Part shown: positions 1 to 7,886 of the stretch, in pieces
Position numbering within the stretch: position 1 is the first letter of the stretch
How the letters are laid out: each line of letters starts with the position of its first letter
Assembly (NCBI GenBank): GCA_964558365.1
Contig: CAZLCC010000002.1
Location: forward strand, 1-32,704
Source of the DNA: CAZLCC01 sp964558365
Lineage (GTDB): Bacteria; Patescibacteriota; Saccharimonadia; Saccharimonadales; Saccharimonadaceae
Reading direction: 5' to 3'
Length of the DNA: 32,704 nt
Program-made: the position numbers and the translations under genes
The notes under the pieces: generated by a model
Told to the model about the DNA's origin: nothing
Database searches by the model: none
The model's input: the letters and a program-made list of their open reading frames with translations, nothing else

Positions 1-1
1 C

Positions 2-499
2 GATAAACTACCAGAGGTGAGTGCTGCAAAAAGTAGCGGTGGCGGCATTGGCTACGGTGACTATACAATTACGCTCAGAGAGCCGCTTGTTGGGTGGCAA
101 GCAGGGGACAGGCAATATCTTGTAGACAAGAACGGTGTGCCGTTTGATCAAAATTACTTTAATGCGCCATCTGTTAACGTAGTAGATCAAAGTGGGGTAA
201 AAATAGAAGACGGGGGAGTTATTGCCTCTAATCGCTTCTTAAGCTTCTTGGGGAGAATTGTCTCTCTTGTAAATGAATCTGGCGTAGGGCAAGTCGAGAA
301 GATTGTTATACCTGCAGGAGTAACAAGGCAAGTGGATGTATATCTAAAGGGGAGTGCATACCCAATCAAAACAAATGTTGACCGTGACCCTGCACAGCAA
401 GTAGAGGACATGAAGAAGGTGTTAGACTTTCTAAAGCAGCGTGGCATAACTCCGCAGCATGTTGATGTGCGGGTGTCTGGCCGAGCATTCTATCTATAG
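2..499 (+). CDS. FtsQ/DivIB-like cell-division protein, C-terminal part (5' truncated by window edge)
   Basis: The frame is open from base 2, so the GTG at 17 is not necessarily the start; the gene enters from the left edge. The visible ~165 residues look like the extracytoplasmic half of FtsQ/DivIB, the bitopic divisome protein that links FtsL/FtsB with the FtsW/FtsI synthase. Supporting features are REPLVGW followed by YLVDKNGVPF (the family pattern of R-x-P-x-x-W then LVD-x-x-G-x-x-F), then PSVNVVDQSG, and an end of DVRVSGRAFYL like the terminal iDlR-type strand of FtsQ. There is no membrane segment in the visible part; it would lie upstream. No ftsA or ftsZ follows. The family call rests on motif resemblance only. 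A short weak hairpin (CTCTT-caa-AAGAG, 509-521) with a T-rich tail follows the stop and may be its terminator. Confidence 0.6.
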   Translation, partial: DKLPEVSAAKSSGGGIGYGDYTITLREPLVGWQAGDRQYLVDKNGVPFDQNYFNAPSVNVVDQSGVKIEDGGVIASNRFLSFLGRIVSLVNESGVGQVEKIVIPAGVTRQVDVYLKGSAYPIKTNVDRDPAQQVEDMKKVLDFLKQRGITPQHVDVRVSGRAFYL

Positions 500-521
500 C
501 TCACTCTCCTCTTCAAAAGAG

Positions 522-540
522 AATGTTCTAATTTTGTTCT
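522..540 (+). repeat. 19-bp direct repeat, copy 1
   Basis: AATGTTCTAATTTTGTTCT lies 22 nt after the ftsQ-like stop. It is identical to 1109-1127. Internally it contains TGTTCT twice, 11 bp apart, about one helical turn, so it could be a paired protein-binding site. This is seen directly; the function is unknown. Confidence 0.8.
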
Positions 541-1108
541 ATATAAAGCTAGATATCATAAAAAAGTAGAGAAAGTATATTAATATATTAAAAATACAAA
601 AAAGCAAATAATGCAAATAGGGGCGAATGGGAGAGTAGGGCGTGAAAAATATATTTACGATATGAAAATACTAAAATGCAAATATAGCAAATGTGGAAAA
701 CTACATACTGTCAAACAATGCAGTCATGTCACGCACAAAGCAGCCTTAATGTGTTAGTGAATAGTAGCAATGCATTAAAAACGTTGCGCAAAGTAATCAA
801 GAACGTATTTATAAGTGTTAAAACCCAAGAAGCCCCTACTTCGAGAGGTATGCTGGTTCATCTTTGTGTATGATTATGTATGTCGTAAAAGATATATTGT
901 GCGACATAGTATTTATCTATCGTTCCTACATTTCACATACCTTTCTTTTCAATCATTATCATTCATTATTTATAGTATTGCTTCATTCTTTTCGTCTACT
1001 CACCCATTTTTATGCGTGCTGGCTTTATGGCTACGTTGTTTAGCTAGCTGTGACTATTTACAACAATTATGATTAAGGCTTTATTTTGATAATTGAGCTG
1101 TAATATTA
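541..1108. other. AT-rich non-coding stretch
   Basis: About 570 bases between the two copies of the 19-bp repeat. Strongly AT-rich, with only short open frames that have no plausible ribosome-binding site or protein-like composition. One inverted repeat is visible (TATGTCG 879-885 with CGACATA 902-908). I found no tRNA, no DnaA-box cluster and no recognisable mobile-element ends. Confidence 0.6.
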
Positions 1109-1127
1109 AATGTTCTAATTTTGTTCT
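1109..1127 (+). repeat. 19-bp direct repeat, copy 2
   Basis: Second exact copy of AATGTTCTAATTTTGTTCT, same orientation as 522-540 and 587 bp away. It lies just beyond the structured element at 1153-1212, on the 3' side of the minus-strand 47-aa gene. Confidence 0.8.
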
Positions 1128-1152
1128 GTTTAATTAACATAAAGAAAGCCCG

Positions 1153-1212
1153 CATGAAGGAGCTCGAGCCGAGGAGACTAATCAAGTCTCGACTCAGCGA
1201 ACTTTCTTCATG
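1153..1212 (-). ncRNA. Structured 3' element (terminator or small RNA) after the 47-aa gene
   Basis: Nested complementarity: outer CATGAAG/CTTCATG (1153-1159 with 1206-1212) and inner GAGACT/AGTCTC (1174-1179 with 1185-1190, loop of 5). On the minus strand the inner helix extends by GAGTC/GGCTC using a G-U pair; the same position is A-C on the plus strand, so the minus-strand transcript folds better. A T-rich run (GGGCTTTCTTT) follows on the minus strand. It could be the terminator of the 1271-1414 gene or a stable 3' UTR RNA. Confidence 0.45.
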
Positions 1213-1270
1213 GCGAGCTACTGTGCTACCTGCAAGGATAAACTTTCCATTTTCTGTATGTCTTTTTCCC

Positions 1271-1414
1271 CTAGTCCAGTGCAATAACTATGAGAGCTGC
1301 GCCAAACACTGCAAGCAAAAATGCCACTGTTGGGCGGGCATACATCATAACTAAGCCTGCTAACCAGAGTGCAGCAGCTACGAACAGTAGCAATATTGTA
1401 ATGGCGATATCCAA
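1271..1414 (-). CDS. Small two-helix membrane protein, 47 aa, TTG start
   Basis: Unrecognised small protein. It starts at TTG (1414-1412), preceded by AAGAGAGG (1430-1423) with an 8-nt spacer, a good Shine-Dalgarno arrangement. The product is almost wholly hydrophobic: helix 1 is about residues 3-25 (AITILLLFVAAALWLAGLVM), then a short YARPT turn, then helix 2 at about 30-46, ending in LD. It is a hairpin-like integral membrane protein with no cleavable signal. Composition is Ala/Leu/Val-rich and more GC-rich than the surrounding gap. An extended -10 (TGtTATAAA, 1474-1466) lies upstream. Like the other small genes here it is followed by a hairpin-forming element. The combination of SD, spacing and clean two-helix hydropathy makes it likely real, but without homologs that is inference. 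Confidence 0.6.
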   Translation of the reverse strand: MDIAITILLLFVAAALWLAGLVMMYARPTVAFLLAVFGAALIVIALD

Positions 1415-1465
1415 CGATATAACCTCTCTTGTTTACTTTCTTGACAGATACAACAAGTTAATACA

Positions 1466-1474
1466 TTTATAACA
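1466..1474 (-). promoter_or_regulatory. Extended -10 upstream of the 47-aa gene
   Basis: TGtTATAAA on the minus strand; predicted start near 1459, giving a leader of about 45 nt that includes the SD at 1423-1430. No convincing -35 box. Confidence 0.35.
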
Positions 1475-1490
1475 CTGAAAATATATTTAA

Positions 1491-4169
1491 TCAATGATGT
1501 AGTTTAATCTCTGTGATGTCGTCTTTTTCTTTAGGCTTTTGGGCTGATTTTGAGGTGTTCTCTGGCGATTGCTTGCTTTGAGAGGCATCTGTACCTGTGT
1601 TTGACTTTCGCTTGCGAGAGCGCGTTCGGGTACGCTTTTTCTTTGCCTGTTCTCCACCTTCTTTATTTGATGATTTATTATCTTTTTTAGAGTCATGAAG
1701 GTGATCTATAGCAACTTCTTTAGGGGATTTCTTTTTGTTGGCCTGCTGATTATCTTGCGGTGAAGAACCTAAGAGTTCTTTAATTTCAGCCTCAACATCC
1801 TCTCTAGTTCGGCTAAACTGTCTGCGACTACTTTCAATAATTGATTCAGTATTGTCTGCTTGAGGTGGTGGAAGTTGCAAGGTTGTTGCACTAAAGGCGG
1901 GTGTTTTCTCCCCATTAATAACCATAGAGATAATGAAGTGGCGATTGTTCATTTGCAGTAGATCATCTGGCTCAAACTGTGGTGCAAATGGCTTTGCTAA
2001 TATCGGCGCGTCATCTGCACTAACTCTGAATGAAATAGTAGTACCAACGTTACCGAATACGGCGTCTCGTACCGTCTCTTCCATCTGTGAGACATATTGG
2101 TTGGCCACAGTAAGGTTTAACCCATACTTACGTGCTTCGCTCAAGATGGTTGCGAATGAGTCTGTCGCAAAATTTTGAAATTCATCTACATACAGATAAA
2201 ATGGTCGTCTATCCTCTATTCTTGGGATGTCGCTTCGGCTCATGGCAGCAAGTTGCACTTTTGTGACCAAGAATGAGCCCAGAATAGCAGCGTTATCCTC
2301 CCCTATCAAGCCTTTTGATAGGTTAACGATGAGGATTTTACCTTCGTCCATAATTTGACGGATATTAAATGTGCTCTTTGGCTGACCAATAATATTACGA
2401 ATAATTGGGTTTGCGGTAAATGCCCCCACTTTGTTTAATACCGGCGCTACGGCTTCCGAGGCAAATTTATCGTTCCAGCTAGCAAATTCTACGTTCCAAA
2501 AATTAAGCACAACGGTGTCGGTAACATGACTCAGCACTTCTTTTCTGAATTTTTTATCTGTTAGCATCCGAGTAATATCAAGCATGGTTGAGTTTGGATA
2601 TTCTAAGAGCGCGAGAATGGTATAGCGCAAGATATATTCAAGACGCGGCCCCCAGCTGTCGCCAAACATGCGCTTAAGCACGCCAATGATTTCAGAGCTA
2701 ATGTTATTCTTTTGGCTTGGATCGCTCATCTCCATTGGGTTAAATCCAACCGGATGTGCAGTGTCGGCTGGGTTAAAGTAAACAACATCGTTCACTCTGT
2801 TATTTGGAATAAAGCGCATATTATCGACCGCGAAATCGCCGTGCGGGTCGATAATGGCATAGCCAAAATTATGAAAGACATCACTGAGCGCAAATAACTC
2901 TAGCAAACCAGACTTACCAGTACCCGTTTGCCCAATAACATAGACGTGACGGCTTCTGTCGCCTCGGTGTAAGCCAAATTGATAGTTCATGCCCCTAAAA
3001 TTAGTAAGACCAAAAGCGCTGATCTCATCGTCACCTGCAGCATCACCAGTTATAACCGGTAGTTTTGAAGGCGGCTCTGCGGTTTTTGCATTTGCCCACA
3101 CAATACTTGGTGTTTCAACATTCGTGTGCGGCAAGTGATACACACTGGCAAGCTCTTCAATATTTAAAATAAAACCATGGTCGATAAAAAATCTTGTGGT
3201 GTAATGGGCGATGTCTTCTCTTTTAAAGCTTGGTTTATGTAGCTTAAAGCCATTTAGGTTGGTGCTATTAAACTGCTTAAAAGCGCCTACAATTGCTTGT
3301 AGCCTATGCTTCGCAGTTGACTGGTCATTGCCGAGATAGGCAACGCGAATTTTAATTTGATACCCAAGTTTTTGCGATTTCTTTTCTATCTCTGAAATGC
3401 GTGTTTTATCTCTTTCGGAAAGTTCTTTTTCTCCGCCTTTGCCCATTTCGGGTGGTTGCCATAAAGCACCAAGCATTCCAATGAGATATTTGCCGAAACC
3501 CCCTAAGAAATCGACATTTGCTTTGCCAGATTTAATGCGGCTTGCATAGCTTGAAGATCGCTTATGCCAATCATCAGCAATTGGGCGGGCAAGCACTTGA
3601 ATCCACATTTCTTCATTGTCGTCTTCTAATTTTGAAAGCGTGGCGGTAATTCCTGCTAATGGATCTACCTCAAAGCTTTGAAAAGTTTTAATTGGCAGCA
3701 CATCAGTATCTATAAGAGATAATTCGCCAGTATATACTACTTTATGATCAAGCTGTCGCTTTGTGTAATCTTCGCTTTCTTCATAAATTTGCACGGTTGG
3801 ATATTGTGCATAAATTTGTCCTTCAACAAAGTTTTGAAGATGTTTTGGCGTCCACACATAAAAACGAATCAACTTCCCTATTGAAGCGATTTCAAAGCTA
3901 ATATGCTCTTGCAATCCCCCACTTGAGCGAAGTTCTTTTTTATCTTTTAAAATACCGTGTAGGCTAGCAAAAAGCTGTTCGGCAGCTAATTCTTTTTTAT
4001 CGTTTGCTCGAGGAATCTCTAAAATGAGCAAAATATGCTCAGTGTCTTTTAGAGAAGCTACTTTTTTGTAATTTCTCCAGGTGAAGAAAGAGATAACACC
4101 GAAGACTGGTAACCAAACATACCATTGAAGAATAAATTCAAAAAACCAGGAAAAAAATGAACCAATCAT
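1491..4169 (-). CDS. VirD4/TraG-HerA-like membrane-anchored ATPase (type IV secretion coupling-protein family)
   Basis: 892 aa. One hydrophobic segment at about residues 9-28 anchors the N-terminus. A large N-terminal region typical of Patescibacteria VirD4-like proteins leads to the motor domain: Walker A GQTGTGKS at about 412-419, IIDPHGDF shortly after, and Walker B YLYVDEFQNF at about 656. The ARKYGLNLTVANQYVSQ segment matches the TraG/TraD/VirD4 C-terminal ATPase. The last ~110 residues are low-complexity and very basic (KKKRTRTRSRKRK), perhaps for nucleic-acid binding. The family pumps DNA or DNA-protein complexes across membranes. No VirB4, VirB6 or relaxase is present in this window, so the partner channel is elsewhere or absent. 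No SD precedes the ATG; a weak -10-like CACAAT lies 10 nt upstream. Family confident, biological role not. Confidence 0.85.
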   Translation of the reverse strand: MIGSFFSWFFEFILQWYVWLPVFGVISFFTWRNYKKVASLKDTEHILLILEIPRANDKKELAAEQLFASLHGILKDKKELRSSGGLQEHISFEIASIGKLIRFYVWTPKHLQNFVEGQIYAQYPTVQIYEESEDYTKRQLDHKVVYTGELSLIDTDVLPIKTFQSFEVDPLAGITATLSKLEDDNEEMWIQVLARPIADDWHKRSSSYASRIKSGKANVDFLGGFGKYLIGMLGALWQPPEMGKGGEKELSERDKTRISEIEKKSQKLGYQIKIRVAYLGNDQSTAKHRLQAIVGAFKQFNSTNLNGFKLHKPSFKREDIAHYTTRFFIDHGFILNIEELASVYHLPHTNVETPSIVWANAKTAEPPSKLPVITGDAAGDDEISAFGLTNFRGMNYQFGLHRGDRSRHVYVIGQTGTGKSGLLELFALSDVFHNFGYAIIDPHGDFAVDNMRFIPNNRVNDVVYFNPADTAHPVGFNPMEMSDPSQKNNISSEIIGVLKRMFGDSWGPRLEYILRYTILALLEYPNSTMLDITRMLTDKKFRKEVLSHVTDTVVLNFWNVEFASWNDKFASEAVAPVLNKVGAFTANPIIRNIIGQPKSTFNIRQIMDEGKILIVNLSKGLIGEDNAAILGSFLVTKVQLAAMSRSDIPRIEDRRPFYLYVDEFQNFATDSFATILSEARKYGLNLTVANQYVSQMEETVRDAVFGNVGTTISFRVSADDAPILAKPFAPQFEPDDLLQMNNRHFIISMVINGEKTPAFSATTLQLPPPQADNTESIIESSRRQFSRTREDVEAEIKELLGSSPQDNQQANKKKSPKEVAIDHLHDSKKDNKSSNKEGGEQAKKKRTRTRSRKRKSNTGTDASQSKQSPENTSKSAQKPKEKDDITEIKLHH

Positions 4170-4227
4170 TACTAGTTTCTATTGTGGCCTAAACGGCGTA
4201 TAAGCGCAAATACCACCCTTTCTTTTT

Positions 4228-4242
4228 AGCTTAAGTTAAGCT
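4228..4242. repeat. Inverted repeat over the sigma4/HARE stop codon
   Basis: AGCTTAA and TTAAGCT separated by one base, covering the TAA at 4238-4236. There is no T-run on the minus strand, so it is not a standard terminator for this gene. Confidence 0.4.
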
Positions 4243-5291
4243 GCTACTTTTTCTTCAGCAAGCGTATAAGTTGCGCGAGCAGTTCGCTTAAATTGCGGCT
4301 TACTCTGAAGATTCAAAAGAATAGTCGTTTCTTTTACTTTGCGGTGTTTCAAGACTCGCTTAACGATTTCGTCTCTGTGAAGCGGCTCGCCTTCTTTCTT
4401 TAGAACATCGGCAATAATATCTGAAACTGTTCCTCGGCTATAACCCCAGTCGCTTAGTGCGTAAATGCCGCGACCGATAAGTACAAATCGCTTGTCTTTA
4501 ATAAGTTCGTTGTGGATAGCCTGCATAGTTACGTCTTTTCGTTTGAAGTCAGACTCTTTAATTGCATTTGCAATTGCTGAAAAGTGCATTGGCTTATTTT
4601 CTTCTGAAAGAACAGCAAAAATCTTATCGCGAATATTCTTTGGATTTACAGTTGGCCATTTTACAAGTCCCCACATATCTTTAAGATGTGTAATTTGCTT
4701 ACTCACCATAGCAATTGCTTTGACGTGATCCGGGTGTTCATATGATAGCTTTTCGTCTAGTTCTTCAATAGTAAGAGGTTTCTTATTCTCTTTTACTGCT
4801 TTTACAAGCTCGTCTACTTTAGCTTTAATTTGCTTCTCGTCGCCATATTCTTTAATGCCAACGCTCTGGTAGTAAAAGTCGTTTTCATTCACAAGAGCGA
4901 GTTTTGGCGCAACCTCACTAATGAATGCAATATGAGCTTGTTCTCGAGGTCCAGCTTTTGAATCAATATGTTTTGCAAGATCAAGCGTGCGAGCCGTACG
5001 CCCAAGCTCGTGCAAGTGACGAATAAGATGTTTTTCTAGCTGAGCAACTTGTTCATTGCCTTCTTCGGCAGTAATTTTAAGACGAATAAGCACGGCTTTT
5101 TCTAGCTGGCGTACTCGCTCTCTGGTGATACCAAGCAATTCCCCAATTTGCTCCAGCGTTTCTTTTCGGTCATATAGTCCAAAACGGCGTGCAATAATTT
5201 CACGCTCACGTTCACGCTCGATTGTTTTTAGCACATCAGCAACCAACTCTTTAATATCTAGAGTTTTTTCGGTGTTTTCAGGGGTGCTCAT
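4236..5291 (-). CDS. Sigma-70 region-4 / HARE-HTH fusion protein (transcription factor, no region 2)
   Basis: 351 aa. Residues ~12-70 match sigma-70 region 4: REIIARRFGL, then ETLEQIGELLGITRERVRQLEKA, the -35-recognition helix-turn-helix and beta-flap-binding segment. Regions 1-3 are absent, so it cannot melt a -10 element as a normal sigma does. A helical linker follows, then two winged-helix repeats of HARE-HTH/RpoE-delta type at about 217-285 (KPMHFSAIANAI...GRGIYALSDWG) and 288-345 (EPLHRDEIVKRVL...ARATYTLAE). The architecture suggests an RNA-polymerase accessory factor. It has SD AGAGAGG and a TTGACA-N17-TATAGT promoter. A perfect inverted repeat AGCTTAA-g-TTAAGCT (4228-4242) spans its stop codon. 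Domains are clear; the function as a regulator is inference. Confidence 0.8.
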   Translation of the reverse strand: MSTPENTEKTLDIKELVADVLKTIEREREREIIARRFGLYDRKETLEQIGELLGITRERVRQLEKAVLIRLKITAEEGNEQVAQLEKHLIRHLHELGRTARTLDLAKHIDSKAGPREQAHIAFISEVAPKLALVNENDFYYQSVGIKEYGDEKQIKAKVDELVKAVKENKKPLTIEELDEKLSYEHPDHVKAIAMVSKQITHLKDMWGLVKWPTVNPKNIRDKIFAVLSEENKPMHFSAIANAIKESDFKRKDVTMQAIHNELIKDKRFVLIGRGIYALSDWGYSRGTVSDIIADVLKKEGEPLHRDEIVKRVLKHRKVKETTILLNLQSKPQFKRTARATYTLAEEKVAA

Positions 5292-5374
5292 ATATTTTCC
5301 TCTCTATTCAGTCATACTATTATTTCTAGGATTCAGACGTCCCCACCAGTCGTTTATCCGTTCAATATGTATTC

Positions 5375-5403
5375 ACTATAAAACAAAAAATTTATAATGT
5401 CAA
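5375..5403 (-). promoter_or_regulatory. Consensus promoter of the sigma4/HARE gene
   Basis: Minus strand TTGACA (5403-5398), 17-bp spacer, TATAGT (5380-5375). Predicted start near 5368, giving a leader of about 77 nt with SD AGAGAGG shortly before the ATG at 5291. Confidence 0.7.
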
Positions 5404-5439
5404 ACTATATCTTTCTATACTTAATTATAGCACAAAATA

Positions 5440-5461
5440 GACAGACTATGTAAAGTCTGTC
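5440..5461 (-). terminator. Probable topA terminator
   Basis: Stem GACAGACT/AGTCTGTC with a 6-nt loop, 42 nt after the topA stop, followed on the minus strand by a weak T-rich tail (TATTTTG). It separates topA from the promoter of the sigma4/HARE gene. Confidence 0.55.
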
Positions 5462-5502
5462 CTGAGGCTTTTTAACCGGTGTTTTTTATGAAATAAAATG
5501 AA

Positions 5503-7821
5503 CTATTTCTTTTTCTTCACTGTTCTTTTGCCCCGAGCCTTTTTAGCTGGCGCTTCTGCAAGAATCTTCTTTGCCTGTTCGTGCGTTACATCTTTTGGCT
5601 CAACATCTTTTGGTATTTTTGCGTTTTTAGTGCCGTCAGTAACATATGGTCCAAAACGACCCTTTAACACCTTAATGCCATCGCCAAAATCAGCAATATT
5701 TTTCTCGGCTTCAGCTTTTAACTTCTTTGCATATAGTTCTTTTGCTTCATCTAGGGTAATTGTGTGCGGGTCAAGTGGTTTAATGCTAACAAATAGCTTA
5801 TCAACTTGAATATATGGCCCAAATCGCCCAATGTTCGCCTTAATATCTTTACCATCTTCAGTTTGCCCCACAACTCGAGGAAGCTTGAACATCTCTAGCG
5901 CTTCTTCTAGTGTTACAGTCTCTATTTTTTTGCCAGCTGGCAGTGGCGCAAAGCGAGGTTTTTCATCTTCGTCATCTGTGCTGCCGAGCTGTAACATGGG
6001 TCCAAATCGCCCAAATCGAGCAAGAACTGGCTTATTCGTCTTTGGGTCGGTGCCAATTTCTCGCGCCTGCGCAACATCACTGCGCTTAATATCGCCAGAT
6101 TTTTCAATGAGCGCATGAAACGGCGTATAAAAATCTTGCAACATTGTATTGCGTTTTTGCTCACCTTTTGCGATGTCATCAAACTCTTCTTCAACGTTGG
6201 CCGTAAAGTCGTAGTCAACAATCTGGTCAAAATGCCCAGTTAAGAAGTCGCTTACTACTTGACCGCTTGAAGTTGGCACGAGCTTTCCTTTGTTTGCCCC
6301 TGTTTTTTCTTGCTCAATATCACGGTTAACATTGTCTTTTTGCAGGCGCAGAACGATCACGTCGCGCGGTGTGCCCTCGCCTTCGCCTTTTTCAACGTAG
6401 CCTCGCACTTGAACGGTGTTAATGATTGTTGCATAGGTTGAAGGTCGTCCAATGCCAAGATCTTCAAGTTTTTTCACTAAACTTCCTTCGGTGTATCGTG
6501 CTGGCGGACGAGCGAATACTTGCTTGGCCGTTGCTTCTTGCAAGGCAAGATTTTCGCCAGAATGTAAAGGTGGCAGTAAAGAATCTTCTTTTTTATTTGC
6601 ACCATATACTTTTAAGAAACCATCAAAAAGCACAACTTCGCCTTTTGCTTCTAGCGTTTCGTCTCGGGAAGAAATGGTAATTGTCACAGTTGTTTTCTCC
6701 AGCTTAGCTGGCGCCATTTGACTAGCTAATGTGCGACGGCGGATTAAATCATACAATTTTTGGTCGTATTCATTGCTACTCGCCTTTTCTAACCTAACAT
6801 CTGTTGGGCGAATTGCCTCGTGCGCCTCTTGAGCGTTGGCAGATTTACTCTTATATTTTCTAAATTGATGATATTCTGCGCCAAACTCACCCTTAATATA
6901 GTTAGTCATTGCGCCAAGTGCTTGATCTGCTAAGTTCACAGAGTCGGTTCGCATGTAGGTGATTTTTCCATCTTGATAAAGCTTTTGCGCCGCAGACATA
7001 GTGGCTTTTGTACTAAAGCCAAGTCGCGCATTCGCCTCTTGCTGCAAGGTACTTGTTATAAACGGTGCACTTGGGCTGCGAGAACCAGGGCTTTTTGAAA
7101 TGTCTGAAACAGTAAACGCCGCACCTTTTAAGCTTTCTAAGAATGATTGAGCTTCTTCTTCAGTTTTAAGCCGTTTTGGTAATTCTGCTTTCATAATTGT
7201 GTCGCCTTCAAGCAAGAATTCGGCAGAAATTTTAAATTCAGATGAACCTTCAAAATTTTCAATTTCGCGCTCGCGCTCAACAAGTAGTCGCACCGCTGGT
7301 GATTGCACGCGTCCAGCAGATTTTCCGCCAGGAACTTTTTGCCACACTACGGGCGAAAGCTCAAATCCAACCAAGCGGTCTAAAATTTGCCGTGCTTGCT
7401 GCGCTTGCACTAAATTCATATCTACTTTTCGTGGATTTTCGATAGCTTTTTCAATAGCACTTTTTGTAATTTCATGAAATACGATTCGATTTGTCGTTTT
7501 TGGATCAAGCTTCAAAACTTCACACAAATGCCATGCGATAGCTTCTCCTTCTCGGTCTTCATCAGTTGCGAGCCAAACGATCTCAGCTTCTTTTACTGCT
7601 TTTCTAAGCTCGGCTATGGTTTTTTTCTTATCAGAATCTATCTCATACGTTGTTTTAAAGCCGTTCTTTACATCAACTGGTGGCGTGCCATCTTTCGTTT
7701 TCTTCGCAATGCTTCTAATGTGCCCAACACTTGAAAGCACATGAAAATCACTGCCAAGATATTTTTCAATCGTCTTGGCTTTTGCCGGGCTCTCTACTAT
7801 AACTAAATTCTTTTTGCTCAT
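5503..7821 (-). CDS. topA: DNA topoisomerase I (type IA)
   Basis: 772 aa, relaxes negative supercoils by cutting one strand. N-terminal Toprim domain: IVESPAKAKTIEKYLG, then DEDREGEAIAWH with the metal-binding acidic residues. The catalytic tyrosine lies in KITYMRTDSVNL at about residue 288; GIGRPSTYATI marks the central core. The C-terminus carries three topoisomerase C-terminal repeats without zinc-finger cysteines (ARFGRFGPMLQLG, ANIGRFGPYIQV, LKGRFGPYVTDG) and ends in a basic tail (KKARGKRTVKKKK). Length is normal. The ATG at 7821 is the only good start; there is no SD and no clear -10 immediately upstream. dprA lies 65 bp upstream on the same strand, a pairing also common in other bacteria. 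Confidence 0.97.
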   Translation of the reverse strand: MSKKNLVIVESPAKAKTIEKYLGSDFHVLSSVGHIRSIAKKTKDGTPPVDVKNGFKTTYEIDSDKKKTIAELRKAVKEAEIVWLATDEDREGEAIAWHLCEVLKLDPKTTNRIVFHEITKSAIEKAIENPRKVDMNLVQAQQARQILDRLVGFELSPVVWQKVPGGKSAGRVQSPAVRLLVEREREIENFEGSSEFKISAEFLLEGDTIMKAELPKRLKTEEEAQSFLESLKGAAFTVSDISKSPGSRSPSAPFITSTLQQEANARLGFSTKATMSAAQKLYQDGKITYMRTDSVNLADQALGAMTNYIKGEFGAEYHQFRKYKSKSANAQEAHEAIRPTDVRLEKASSNEYDQKLYDLIRRRTLASQMAPAKLEKTTVTITISSRDETLEAKGEVVLFDGFLKVYGANKKEDSLLPPLHSGENLALQEATAKQVFARPPARYTEGSLVKKLEDLGIGRPSTYATIINTVQVRGYVEKGEGEGTPRDVIVLRLQKDNVNRDIEQEKTGANKGKLVPTSSGQVVSDFLTGHFDQIVDYDFTANVEEEFDDIAKGEQKRNTMLQDFYTPFHALIEKSGDIKRSDVAQAREIGTDPKTNKPVLARFGRFGPMLQLGSTDDEDEKPRFAPLPAGKKIETVTLEEALEMFKLPRVVGQTEDGKDIKANIGRFGPYIQVDKLFVSIKPLDPHTITLDEAKELYAKKLKAEAEKNIADFGDGIKVLKGRFGPYVTDGTKNAKIPKDVEPKDVTHEQAKKILAEAPAKKARGKRTVKKKK

Positions 7822-7886
7822 GCTTTACTTTCGCGTTCTAGCTAAACACAAACACCAATACTACGCAACTTTTATGGTTTTGTAAA

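Noticed and set aside
691..1072. Short plus-strand frames in the 541-1108 gap
   Set aside because: Biased by AT-rich sequence, no SD, protein composition not credible.
541..1108. Replication origin in the AT-rich gap
   Set aside because: No DnaA-box cluster (TTATCCACA-like), and no dnaA or dnaN nearby.
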